Source: Owenia fusiformis
Lineage: Eukaryota > Annelida > Polychaeta > Sabellida > Oweniidae
Reading direction: 5' to 3'
Assembly (NCBI GenBank): GCA_903813345.2
Contig: CAIIXF020000009.1
Span: 19,061,759-19,121,758 of the forward strand
Length of the DNA: 60,000 nucleotides
Positions 12,412 to 36,453 of the stretch are shown here, in pieces (within the stretch, counting starts at the first letter, position 1; the number at the start of each line of letters is the position of its first letter). The notes under the pieces are model-generated. The model searched no databases, was not told the DNA's origin, and worked only from the letters and a program-made list of their open reading frames with translations. A program made the translations under genes and the position numbers.

Positions 12412-12799
12412 AGAAACGTATAGGAACATCGAGTAGAGTCGCGATATCGCAGAAAGGGACTTTCTTATCTAGGATATTGCGACAACATTCAAAAGTTTTA
12501 TGCAAAAATACAGAGTCAATCTGCAATGAAATAATAACAATATAATCGAATTCACACATAACGAGGCACTTTCTGACCAATCGGAAAGCGTTGCAGCCAC
12601 CAGTTATCTGAAATTCCAACGCATGATTTTACTTTGATCGTTTTACTTTGTTCACGTCTCAGTATGGTTATGCCCTTGCTTTATGCTGCATAGTAGCTCT
12701 CTGCTACAACTTTAAAATTGTATATAATTGTTTTTCAAGGGATTGATTGCATTCTGTTCCAACACAACAAATAATGCTTGGGATAAAATGCAACAATTT

Positions 12800-12805
12800 A
12801 ATAAA
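12800..12805 (+). terminator. Polyadenylation signal for MAM exon copy 2
   Basis: AATAAA about 390 bp after the copy 2 stop codon, in otherwise AT-rich non-coding sequence. Position and strand fit a 3' UTR end. Confidence 0.45.
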
Positions 12806-13283
12806 CGGTGCTTGGCATATCCCTAGTGTGTATTTATTGTGTGTTCAAACAATATCTTATTCCAGTTTGGTAAATTCATTCTGTCATTCATGACGGTTGG
12901 CTTACTGGGATAAAATTTGATTTAAATACTTTGAGACATACCATTGTTCTTTCATAGACTACTTTTCTGTTATATGGATGGGGTTATGTCAAACTATTAA
13001 TATATTATGTCATAGATCTTTGGTCTCCATCCCCACTGGTGACTGAGTGTCTATAGTTACATAAACTTGTTCATTTGAAATAGTCGAGAATCGTTTTTTG
13101 TCTCTAGAATACCACTAATATGTCAGTTTTTCATTCTTCGTGTATGCTTGGTAAATGTTCGTAAATATTTATTATTTACATGATGTACATTTCATTTCAT
13201 GATATAATTAGTTAGTCTTAGTTTCAAGTGAACTAAGCTGCTTTAATGAGAAAATGTACATTTTGTTTTGTAATAGTGAATAA
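12806..13283. other. No feature seen
   Basis: AT-rich sequence without a supported gene or clear repeat. Confidence 0.4.
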
Positions 13284-14075
13284 CAGCCAAGATCTTAGTC
13301 CCGAAAGGGCAACGTTTGTCCTGAAATATGCCACGTTGGTTTAGTGGTATAACATGCCAATATCTAAGTCCTGAAATATGCCACGCTTGTTTTGTGGTAT
13401 AACATGCCAATATCTAAGTCCCGAAATATGCCACCTTTGTTTTGTGCTATAACACGCCAATATCTAAGTCCCGAAATATGCCACCTTTGTTTTGTGGTAT
13501 AACATGCCAATATCTAAGTCCCGAAATATGCCACGTTTGTTTTGTGGTATAACATGCCAATATCTAAGTCCTAAAATATACCACGTTTGTTTTATGGTAT
13601 AACATGCCAATACCTAAGTCCTGGAATATTCCACGTTTGTTTTGTGGTATAACATGCCAATATCTAAGTCCTGATATATGCCACGTTTGTTTTGTGGTAT
13701 AACATGCCAATATCTAAGTCCTGGAATATGCCACGTTTGTTTTGTGGTATAACATGCCAATATCTAAGTCCTGAAATATGCCACGTTTGTTTTGTGGTAT
13801 AACATGCCAATATCCAAGTCCTGAAATATGCCATGTTTGTTTTGTGGTATAACATGCCAATATATAAGTCCTGAAATATGTCATGCTTATTTTGTGGTAT
13901 AACATGCCAATATTTTAGTCCTGAAAAATAGTTTCTGTTTTGTGGACTTAACGACCAATATCCTAGTCCTGAAAAAGATCACGTTTGTATTGAGGTATCA
14001 AAATGCCAATATTTTAGTAATGAAAAGATAGTGTTTGTTTTGTGGACTAAACATCAACCAATTAATATCTGAGTC
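13284..14075. repeat. 50-bp satellite, about 15 copies
   Basis: The unit is like tggtataacatgccaatatc then taagtcctgaaatatgccacg and tttgttttg, with a constant 50-bp period for about 12 copies and decay at the right end. Two minus-strand 63-codon frames here (repeating a WHISGL-type motif) are artefacts of the repeat. Confidence 0.9.
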
Positions 14076-14179
14076 CTGAAAGTTAGGTCACACGCAGGAA
14101 TAGTTCAGCAAACAAATGTAGTCGTTATACTTTAATATCTACTGTAGTACAGCAAACAAATGTAGTCATGTATACTTTA

Positions 14180-15680
14180 ATATCTACTGTAGTTCTTCCG
14201 GATGTTAGGAAAAATTAGACATGGTATCTATGTTTAATCTTTTAAATAAAAATAAATATTATTTGTCTGTTATCTCAAATGTTTGATTTGTTATAAGTAC
14301 TTTGGCACGTTTAACTAGATTCCATGAAGCAATTCCACAAGAAGTTTCAGATAAGTAGCACAGCAAGTTGCACCTTTATGAACGTTACAAGATGTATCGT
14401 CTATTCCTTTGCAGTCACACCTGGATTTTACACAAAATACCACCCACTTTATAAATCCAATATAATTTTGTAAATTAGTTTAAATGATTTTGTTAATGAC
14501 AACTGTACATGTATCATCTTGCATTGTGTTTTATTGAGCGGACTTCGTACCCTAAAAGTACAAGAAAAAATCATAACTATTTACGTTACAAAAGGTAAGT
14601 GGCATTTTTTGTGTATAAGCCAGATGTACCTGCAAATGAATGGACGAAAAGTGCATCTAGTTAAGCTAGTCATCTGAAACTTCTTGTGGAGTTCCTCCAT
14701 GGAGCTACCATTTGCACTCGTTCGACTATTTGCTTCTCAAAAGAGAGCTTGGTTTATAACCAGACTCGGCTCGCATGGTAGCATGAAGTCTAGTTTCGAT
14801 GTACTAAATGACAGCGCGATATCATACAGACAAAAAAGTGATGCAACATTATGTAGGTGGCATTTTTGTGTCACCCTGTATAATCTACAATTTATTGTAT
14901 ATACTAGTAAATGGTATATAATGCCTAATGTGTATGTATATCTTTATTGCCCTTTATGAAAAGGAGATACATGTATACAGTGTACAATGAAAATAATGCT
15001 GATATAACATTAATGTTAAATGAACATAGAATAAAAATATATACAATATATAAAACACACTTTATACGTTAGATGAGTGCTAACCATCTTCCCCAAGGTC
15101 GATGTAAGCATCTCATCTAATGAACCACAGACGATATAAGATGCTACCGCTACCTCATCGTTACCCTGCTTGCAGAGTCTAGTTAAACTACAGACGGAGC
15201 TCTCTTTTAAGAAGTGAAGTCGAACGAATGCAAAGGGTACCTCATCGTCCAATTACAAACCTCAATGAGATCATTTATGCAGAGATCATAATTGAAAAAG
15301 TAAAAAAAAGGTTAGGTTAAGAAAGGTTAAGTATGTACATACAATTTTATACATTATATAATATACTTATCTCATTAGTTGAGTGCAAACCATCTTCCCC
15401 AAGGTCGATGTAAGCATCTCATCCAATGAACCACAGACGATATAAGATGCTACCGCTACCTCATCGTCCAATTACAACCCTTAATGAGATCATTTTGTGC
15501 AGAGATCATCATTGAAAAAGTAAAAAAGGTTAAGTATGTACATACGTTTTATACATTATATAATACACTTATCTCATTAGTTGAGTGCAATAGTATCTAG
15601 TTTATATAGTTCCCAAAGAGTTGCTATAATATCTAATCAATCCCGTGAACGTGCAAACTAAGCAAAATCAGTATTAGTTG
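14180..15680. repeat. Mosaic of dispersed repeats
   Basis: The segment at about 14320-14450 is related to 41500-41710 (cctttgcag-cacacctgga and surrounding blocks). About 15060-15260 is duplicated at about 15375-15560 (aaccatcttccccaaggtcg and gaaccacagacgatataaga blocks). About 15165-15240 is related to 39066-39150 (gagtctagttaaactacaga). No gene is supported. Confidence 0.6.
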
Positions 15681-15712
15681 TTAAGGGACAAATGTATTTG
15701 AAGAATAGAGTA

Positions 15713-16600
15713 GTCTTGGGAGATATGGCGACACAAATATAAAAAGATGTTTTAAGATTTGTGTGGAATGTAAAATACAGGATGATCCGAAATGAATGCA
15801 ATTCATAAATGGGCTGTATGATGCATATAACACAAAAAAGAATGAGTCACGTGGGATTCGTACCAGGTTATGGTGACACAAATATGAAAAGATGTTTTAA
15901 GATTTGTGTGGAATGTAAAATACAGGGTGATCCGAAATGAATGCAATTCATAAATGGGCTGTATGATGCATATAACACAAAAAAGAATGAGTCACGTGGG
16001 ATTCGTACCAGGTTATGGTGACACAAATATGAAAAGAGGTTTTAAAATTTGTGTGGAATGTAAAATACAGGGTGATCCAAAATGAATGCAATTCATAAAT
16101 GGGCTGTATGATGCATATAACACAAAAAAGAATGAGTCACGTGGGATTCGTACCAGGTTATGGTGACACAAATATGAAAAGATGTTTTAAGATTTGTGTG
16201 GAATGTAAAATACAGGGTGATCCGAAATGAATGCAATTCATAAATGGGCTGTATGATGCATATAACACAAAAAAGAATGAGTCACGTGGGATTCGTACCA
16301 GGTTATGGTGACACAAATATGAAAAGAGGTTTTAAAATTTGTGTGGAATGTAAAATACAGGGTGATCCAAAATGAATGCAATGCATAAATGGGCTGTATG
16401 ATGCATATAACACAAAAAAGAATGAGTCACGTGGGATTCGTACCAGGTTATGGTGACACAAATATGAAAAGAGGTTTTAAAATTTGTGTGGAATGTAAAA
16501 TACAGGGTGATCCGAAATGAATGCAATTCATAAATGGGCTGTTCGACGAATATAACACAAAAAAGAACGAAGAATGAGATTCGTATCAGCATAGTCAAAC
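15713..16600. repeat. 145-bp satellite, about 6 copies
   Basis: The unit contains ggttatggtgacacaaatat, a gtgtggaatgtaaaatacag block and gagtcacgtgggattcgtac. Copies are over 95% alike apart from the first and last. Minus-strand frames here are repeat artefacts. Confidence 0.9.
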
Positions 16601-16789
16601 CAAAGATCACTGACCTCACCATTAGAGTATGAGCAATGGGATGGAATCAGCACTTTGTCATTGTCATCTGATATCTCAAATTAGTCTAGACCAAAAATAT
16701 TTTTAGTTCTAGTTCCACAAATACAGATGAAATCCTGAATAAATCTGCATTCGTTGAGGCCAAACTCAGTAAAGAACATTTTACCAACA

Positions 16790-17524
16790 ATGAGTCAACC
16801 AGAACCATTCAAGAATGTTTACAAGACACTGATCGTAACAACAGCATACAGGTACATAATATCTTTCTTGCCCATCAAGAACGAGGAGAATATGGATATG
16901 TACATTGCAAACCTTGATGACATCATGGTGGTGATATCAAATGACTTAGAAGCAAAGGAATCTGAGATTAAAGGGACACTACTGAAAGATACACATGATT
17001 TTAAATGGATTGACTGTGCCTATGATATTCTCCTAAACAGTATCAGTGTTTACAACCAGGTCGGACTAAAATGGATTCCATGGCTTAAAGCAACAAATTT
17101 CAAATTTCCTGAAAATTGAATGGCGAAAGATGCCCAAGCGAGCGTTGGGTTTTGGCGGGTCCTCCATCCAAGGTATTTTGGAAAAATGAGATTTGATCAA
17201 GTGCTTTTTAGAGTAATGTAGACCCATTACATAAGCTTTCATATTTGGAGAAAAAAGTATTTTCATAGGAAAAAATTTAACAAAACATGACCTTAATTTT
17301 GAAACCCTTGCTTGACCCCCTACTCCATCCCTCCCACCCCCTAGAAATAAATCCAAATTTGTATTGAACTCAATGGGGTCAGATTTTGGTCAATTTATTC
17401 CTGAAATTTCCTGAAATTCCTGAAGCCTTTAAGCCATGGGATTCATGAGAATATTACTGAGTTCATAAAAGAAGAACCAGACAGAGTACTAACATTACAA
17501 ACACATACACCACATGTTGTTTAA
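16790..17524 (+). CDS. Hypothetical two-exon gene, 122 residues
   Basis: Not recognised. Exon 1 is 16790-17059 (ATG in the MSQPEPF context, 90 codons, donor CAG|GTCGGA). Exon 2 is 17426-17524 (acceptor TTCCTGAAG, 32 codons then TAA). Both junctions are phase 0. Exon 1 has a normal, non-repetitive amino-acid mix with a hydrophobic stretch (TAYRYIISFLPI) and an acidic middle (LEAKESEIKG); exon 2 reads HENITEFIKEEPDRVLTLQ. Polyadenylation signals AATAAA follow near 17655 and 17792. Another frame is also open over part of exon 1. If unspliced, exon 1 would read on to a stop at 17117-17119. There is no upstream in-frame support for an earlier start, and no family match comes to mind. Confidence 0.3.
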
Positions 17525-20500
17525 TCATGTAGCTTGTATTTCACACACATAATATGTGATGGACGCTGTTGTCTGTACTTCAAGATTTTCTTTAAGTGAA
17601 TTCCACCTTGGTATTCCCAGATTCCACTCAGTTTATGTAGATTTTAACAATCACAAATAAACACTTTTTCAGGAAATCCTAGGGTGAGATTTGTGATTGT
17701 TACAAAAGTCAACATGTTTTGAGTGGCATTGTCTACTTTTTAAGGCATTATTTGCTATTATTACTTTTAGTTATATGTACAATGAAATTATGTAATAAAG
17801 AAAAAAAGAATATTTCTGACGACATCTATTAGACTATTACCCGCGTTGACAATTTTCTAGTGGCTTTCGTTAAAGAAAAATAGACTTTGAGAGCAGGATT
17901 AGGAATCCTGTTTTTTATTGTATTGGGCATAGATGTATATGTTTGTAACTATGTATAAGCTTACATGACTAAATACTGCTACAAAGAAGACAAACGTTGA
18001 TAATTCCATTCATTCAGATAAGCATAAAACTAGGACACCTAAAGCTGACCCACCTATCACTGGCAATTTTGGCTTTGAGCGTCAACCATGGAGACTAGCC
18101 AATGAGGAATAAAATATGGAAAATTGTCGAAGAGAATACCCTTTTAATTAAAAAAATCAGTTTTTCTACAAAAGAAACTTTCAATCTTCAGAGAAAATTG
18201 ACACAGAAAAATACTCAAAAGGGAAGTCTTTATAAGTATTAACAGCTATGTTGGAATGAAACCCATGGGACTGAACATGTCTGTAGATACAAAATGAGTC
18301 AACAAAACTATCACTTCTAATTCTAAAGCTTTATTTGGCACAAAAATCACCATATTGCAAACAATAACCCTTACATACATGTACATGGTACAAAGTTATT
18401 AGGTCAATATCAATAAACAAAATGTCATCCATATAGATATTGTTCATCATTTATATTCATTTATATATAGAAGAAATAAACACCATAGATCCTCAATTAC
18501 GATTAATTACATTCCAATTTTCAAAGGTATAAATCCATAAACTATTAAATATTTATCAAAGTGTCAACAATACGTTCTGCCTTAACTAGGAGCTTATATG
18601 CTTTACATATTTTTATCTAAGAATCAAAACTTTTCTTCATCAACTTGGATTTTTCTTTATCCATTCATCATCAAAATTACTCATGATTTTATACTGCAAT
18701 TTACAATCAAATAAATACCATCTTGGTTCATAATAAAATAGCAATTCTAATTGTAAACCCTTCAAAATATTCTACAAATATTCCGTTCTATTGTGGGAAA
18801 TAACTACATCTTTCATGAGTGATAATACCAATGCCCACGTGGTGAAGGGAATATTACTTTTGAAAATAACACATGTATTCCCTTAAAATAGAAGGAAACA
18901 TTAGTTTTATCATTCAGTGTTATAGTTTCTCATTCATTAACAAGGGAAATATCCCTGTTCAATCTTCCAGAATATTTCATGTCACGTGATACATGTTGAA
19001 CCAATCACAGAATGAGAAGCATATCAATGGGATAATAATTAGATACTCAATATGTAACATTTTCTGGGATTTCTATCTAGCAAGTTCATAAATGTTTCAG
19101 CGATTCAGCGATTATGCACCATACAACCACTGGTATACTATGCACATCTCTCCTTTGGTTAGAATGACTCCATGTAGGTTTTCTTATAATCTGAATGGAG
19201 GTTGACAGATTCACTATCCTGGGTTCGAAGCCAGCGATAACCCAACTATTGTTTGACATCTAATATTTCCCCCTATAACCATTATTTAGTGCTTCAAATA
19301 AATGTATGTTAGTTTTCACACTAGTATTAAAATATTCATGAACTAGTTATAATAAAAATCAGTGAACAATTTTCTCTAGTGAAATAAGCATTGTTCACTG
19401 TATAGCAGTACAGATTTCATCATACATGTACATGTCCAAGGCATGTATCTATAAAACAAAAAAATAGTCTACTATAAAACTATGCACTACTGCTTGGGCA
19501 TAACTACATAGCACCTTTAAGAAATCAGTTTATATCAGAAACGTTACATTCTCTATTATTGTACACACCCTCCATAAGTTTGGAACCATAATTTCCCATT
19601 TAATAGTCTCTGTTTGAATGAATGAATAGGTCAGAAATTTGCATACATAGCAAACATAGACCAACTTTTGTTTTGAGATTTTTCCAACAAGGGGAAGTGT
19701 AGTTTGTATTTATCTCACTATTCAATACAAAATTCATATTTTCAACATACTCAAATGCAACAATGTATATAATTCTAGTATTTAAAAAGAAAATGGGTGG
19801 AAATTGATATTAGACTTTAAGTTGAACAGCATAGGGACATCTCAAACCACCCATATTCATCTGATTATTTACATATTGCATATTTGACACTGATGAGGTA
19901 ACCTAGCAATTTATGCATTTTTTCAGGATAAAATATACTTGATTATTACATACCAAAACTAGCAGAATTGAATGTTATTTTATCAGTTATAATTTCAGCA
20001 ACTAAAAGCGATGTAATATAGACTAAAAATCAAAGAAAATATTGCAACAAAATGGCCTGCTTTTGGTTTTAGTAAGAAACAAGAAAACAGAAGTTAATAT
20101 CATAATATAATATACAATTTAAGTTATAAAGAATAATAAGAAATCTACCTTTACAGCATTATAGTTTAATATTTACTGGATTATTATTTTCATGCATATT
20201 TTTATTTATTTTTTTGTGGTGTTAAGAGAGCATATATTTACATAAATTAGCTATAACTTAAAATCATAGTTGGCATGTTACTAATGTCGTACACTCCCTT
20301 CTTTTGGAGGGGAGTGTATGTACATATTTGATGATACATCAATATCAGTTACATGCAAAGTACAATTAGAGGGTATATTCATATTTTTGAGATAAGAATG
20401 TGTGAGTAAATACTAAACTCATTTCAATAGAAATTCACAGAATTAAAAATGGAAAAATTCCACAAAGAGTTCTGTGATTTTTATTGGAATCTAATTGTGC

Positions 20501-21962
20501 TACCAAAATATTATACACCAATTTGGAATTATATTATGGAATAACACGAGAAAATGTGCAAAACTATTATTGTTTCTTAATAGACACTGAATTTCAATTC
20601 ATTTCATTGAAGATACACTGCTAGACAAAAGTATGGAAACTCATAATTTTACCAATGCTTGTGTGTAGTAGTGTATTTGATTGCTGCATATAGAATGCAT
20701 CTGATTGAATTTAATTTCAATTGATTGAATTTACTTGTCTAAAATTCATTCAAAAATAACTTTGCAAATTAACCAAACTAGAATAACTCGGTGAATAAGT
20801 TCACGTCACATATAACAATCAAATCCAAGAGAGAAAATATAACATAAACTTCAGCAAACTATATATACATTAAATAACCTAATATTTTATACTGTGAGCT
20901 TTATATATCTTTGAAATCTACAGATACATATAAATCTTTGTCGGAGCGAATATTTTACAGATAAAATGCCTTGTAATACTTTTGTCTTCTGTGGTTTTCA
21001 GATGTGAAAATAAATGTATTAACCACACTATGTTTGCTAATATAGTACATATACATGCCTTATGTTGATATTGCTTAGTATACACACAGAAAACCATCAA
21101 AGTTTGGAATATTCTTTACAATATTATATAATACATCTGGATATTTTATTTTATTAATACATACACTGTGTTTTAATATTACTTACATACCATTCCACTA
21201 TATAATATATATCATTAGTGCTTGAAGGCAATACAAAGTTAGTAGTCTAACTAAATTCAGTAAAAATTGTTAATAAAAATACCGAATTTAAGGAGTATTC
21301 TTCCCTTTAACACAAAACTTAATACTGTATCACTCACCATAAGGATACACCAACTTCCATTTAGGGATAAATCAAGGTTCTATCTTACCTCTTTCCTTTT
21401 GTAAATAATGTATTTACATAAAAGAGAAACTTTGACATTGGTTGTCATGTCAACTTAAATATTTCAGATACTATGACAACCATATGAAACTTTGAAAATC
21501 ATTATTCCTCAGTTACAAAACATCTTAATTATGCAACCACACTGCATCCTTCTAACATCCTTGAAATCTCAGATCTCAGTTTCCCAGATCTATGTGATAT
21601 TATATATATCAGATAATAATAAAGCTGTATCAAAATTCATACAAAAACCAATTGATAAAGGTTCAAAGCATTGGCTTTCAGAATCCAATGTTTATGAAAA
21701 TGCTCAAAAGCTAAAAGTTCATACTGTACAATATATTGGCACCAAAGGCACTGCTTTAATTAATAATATATCATTTCAAAAACTATTAATATTTTGGCAC
21801 TTAGTGATAGTGATGCATGTCATGAAATTAGCGCCACCTTTCTTCTCTCAGCAGTTACACCAAAACAGTTTCTCCATATTATCATCCATCAGAAAAAGGC
21901 CACTGGAAAAATTTCAGCTTTGGTTTTGATTAACAAAATCTGATTGTATTAACTTTGAACAC
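17525..21962. other. No coding signal; probable 3' UTR / downstream flank of ZCCHC24
   Basis: This is long AT-rich sequence. On the minus strand, AATAAA occurs at 21145-21150 and 21150-21155 (about 810 bp after the distal ZCCHC24 stop), near 20203, and at 18330-18335, any of which could end its transcript. A plus-strand open frame of 145 codons at 21492-21929 lies antisense to this 3' UTR and looks accidental. Near 20615 a sequence gacaaaagtatggaaact resembles the end of a Tc1-type element, but no partner end is seen. Confidence 0.5.
21145..21155 (-). terminator. Overlapping polyadenylation signals, ZCCHC24 distal isoform
   Basis: Two overlapping AATAAA motifs on the minus strand, the nearest clear ones after the distal terminal exon stop at 21963. 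Confidence 0.4.
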
Positions 21963-33983
<12,021 letters not shown>

Positions 33984-34140
33984 GTTGGAGGTAGGCTTCT
34001 TTCTGTAAACTGATCTTCCTTCTCTGTGAGAATCAATCAATTGGGGTCACGTGACTAAAACTTTCGACCAATTAGATCGCGCTACTGCTAATTAAATATT
34101 CATTCTTGAAAGTTTTGCCGGGAATCTTGGCTACAATGTA
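33984..34140 (-). promoter_or_regulatory. Possible ZCCHC24 promoter region
   Basis: Just upstream of the first coding exon lies the palindrome GTCACGTGAC (34046-34055, a CACGTG E-box) and a nearby ccaat motif (gaccaattag, about 34068). No TATA box is evident. The transcription start is not determined. Confidence 0.3.
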
Positions 34141-34860
34141 GCAAGTAACATCCTGAGTCTGATAATTACAGAGTACATCAAAAGGGAGTGATATTAGCAT
34201 ATGAAAGTAAGAAAATAATCAACATTACCAACAATAATATTATCAAACATAACACGGAAGTCCATGTTTGATGGATTAATCAGTGTAAATAATAACAATT
34301 TAGAGTAGTGTTGAAATAATGTAAATATTATCATTATCTATTATTCACATTTCAGACTCATTTGAGCTCTGAGACTAACATAACATATACACAAAAATCA
34401 GAATTTCACGTCATGGTATTCGTTGTTCTTAAAATTGATTAAAATATTAATGAATACAGACAGATGAAATACTAGATATAACACCAGAAGCAGGCCCGTA
34501 GCCAGAGGGGGAGCTGGGGGAGTGGAAGCTCCCCCCCCCCCCGGCCAGAAATTCTTTCAAAATCATGCAGTTTTTCATCATTCTGATAATTTTTCGCATG
34601 ATTTTTAGCCAAAATTGTGACAAAGCTCCCCCCTGAAAAAAAGCTCCCCCTTCTGATCTTCTGGTAAAAGCTGGCTACGGGCGAGAGAAGTATTATCTGA
34701 ATGCAAGCAAAGTCTAAGGAGCCGATTTCATGAATTCTGGAAGAATAATATCTCTAATGATACACAACAACGAAAGTGCAATAACAAACTAAGAACTTAT
34801 AACACATTCAAAAGGAACTTTGCATATGAAAATTATTTAGATGTTATAAAACGTTTTGAC
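34141..34860. other. Intergenic; low-complexity C-run
   Basis: No gene seen. Positions about 34490-34690 hold an imperfect inverted repeat with agcccgtagcc / ggctacgggc-like ends around a C-run and repeated agctcccccc. The same gcccgtagccagc theme recurs near 39338 and 40895, so it is a dispersed repeat end. Confidence 0.4.
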
Positions 34861-35470
34861 TTAAAGGAATATTCTTTGCCAAACCATCTCTCTCCTCATA
34901 TGGTAGCTATAACCATATATATGCTTGCCATGTTTAGCAAAACACGCAAAAATGTTTTGATATGGTCAAATTTGATCACTTAGAAATGTGATGCTCAATT
35001 CCAGTAAGCTGCCATCTTTTAAAATTTCACACTGGAAGTGATGTCATCGACTCTCAACTTTGCATATAGCATTAGGTAAGGAGCTATTAAGAATTACAAA
35101 ACCAGCTAAATATTATTTTTCAACTTTGTATCTTATTTAATCCTTCTGAAAATATCTTCTTTTATTCTAAGTTGACAAGCCCTGAAAATATTTTTGCACA
35201 GAAAGTAATGATCACTTGTCTTGAAGTGATTTTGTGCTACTTTCCTATACTGTTATGGGCAAGGTTATAGAAGTTGAGAGTTGATGACATCACTTCCTGC
35301 AAGAAATCTTAAAAGATGGCAGCTCACTGGAAATAAGCACTAGATTTTTAAATGATCAATATTGACCATATTAAAACATTTTCCCATGTTTTGCTAAATA
35401 TGGAAACTATATATATGATTATAGCTACCATATCAAGAGAGAAAGGGTCTGGCAAGGAATATTCCTTTAA
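34861..35470. mobile_element. 610-bp MITE with TTAA flanks
   Basis: The terminal inverted repeats begin TTAA-AGGAATATTC on the left and end GAATATTCCT-TTAA on the right, and the inverted match continues inward for more than 200 bp (tggtagctat, aaaatgttttga-tatggtcaa, ctgccatcttttaa, gatgtcatcgactctcaactt). TTAA target sites are typical of piggyBac-type elements. There is no coding capacity. A truncated relative is at 3420. Confidence 0.75.
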
Positions 35471-36453
35471 ATTTAGAATTGTGCACATAATCTCAAAATT
35501 GAACTCGGTCGCTACACATAAGACCAAAACCGACACCTCCTGGAAGAGAGAAAATGCGAAACATGCAATATTATAGAAAATGAAGAACACCATCTCCTCC
35601 ACTGTACGAAATATAATAAACAAAGAAGTATAATGTTGTCTTAAATGAAAATGCCAGTCCAAGAAAATTTATTTATTTATTTGATGTCTGGTAAAGATCA
35701 AAACTGTATAAATGTAGCAAAATATATATTTAATTACATCCAGTACCAATAGCTATATCGCGCTTGTGCCACCAATGCATCATCATCATTAATAGTATAA
35801 TACTAATAGTTATGTAGTTTTTTACATGTACTGTAAATGACTTCTTTTCCTTCCTTTATAATTTTTATAATTTTTTTGTTTGTACATGTACTTGACCACA
35901 AGGGATGTAAATGTACTTGAAGAATAAATATATATATATATGTAGTTGTTAAAAAAATTAAACGAAACCAAAAAGTATATTTACCGCACAGAGTTTAAGT
36001 TGGGGACTGAGGGTCCCATCGGAATGAGACACGTACTCCTGTTACCTACAGGGTGAGCAAAAAGACGACTCCGTCCCAGTTTGCAGGGATATCACGAATA
36101 TTGACATGATTGTAATCCACACACGAGATTACCTCATTATACCGACGTCCGACGCGCATTATACCGAAAACCAATATACCGATGCGCATTGTACCGAAAA
36201 TCGATAAGTTTACCGACGCGCATTGTACCGAAAACCAATATACCGATGCGCGTTGTACCGAAATCCATGCGCGTTGTACCGAAAACCATTGCTATATACC
36301 GACAGTCCGACACCATGATTTTGTGATGTAAAAAGGCTTGTAATGGAAGATGTATAATAAGAGTAGAAGAGTATGATAAGTATATTTGAAAATCATGCAC
36401 GTTTAATCAGGAAGACCAAGCAAGAAATAGCAATAGAATACTAATCTAGTATA
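35471..36453. other. Intergenic, no gene seen
   Basis: Apart from the short tandem repeat at 36134 and an AT dinucleotide run near 35930, nothing is recognised. Confidence 0.4.
36134..36310. repeat. Short tandem repeat, accgacgcgcattgtaccgaaaa type
   Basis: Six to seven degenerate copies of about 20-30 bp built from taccgatgcgcattgtaccg and accaatatacc. A minus-strand 87-codon frame here is an artefact. Confidence 0.8.

Noticed and set aside
13284-14075. Regular 50-bp periodicity that might suggest a CRISPR array
   Set aside because: The whole unit repeats with no unique spacers, in a eukaryotic genome. It is a satellite.
19150-19225. B-box-like ggttcgaagcc, possible tRNA gene
   Set aside because: No A box at the proper distance and no cloverleaf-forming arms. 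At best a relic of a tRNA-derived SINE.
21492-21929. 145-codon plus-strand frame
   Set aside because: Antisense to the ZCCHC24 3' UTR in AT-rich sequence, without splice sites, family resemblance or a downstream signal.
35348-35662. 104-codon minus-strand frame
   Set aside because: Covers the right arm of the TTAA-flanked MITE and its flank; no conserved features.
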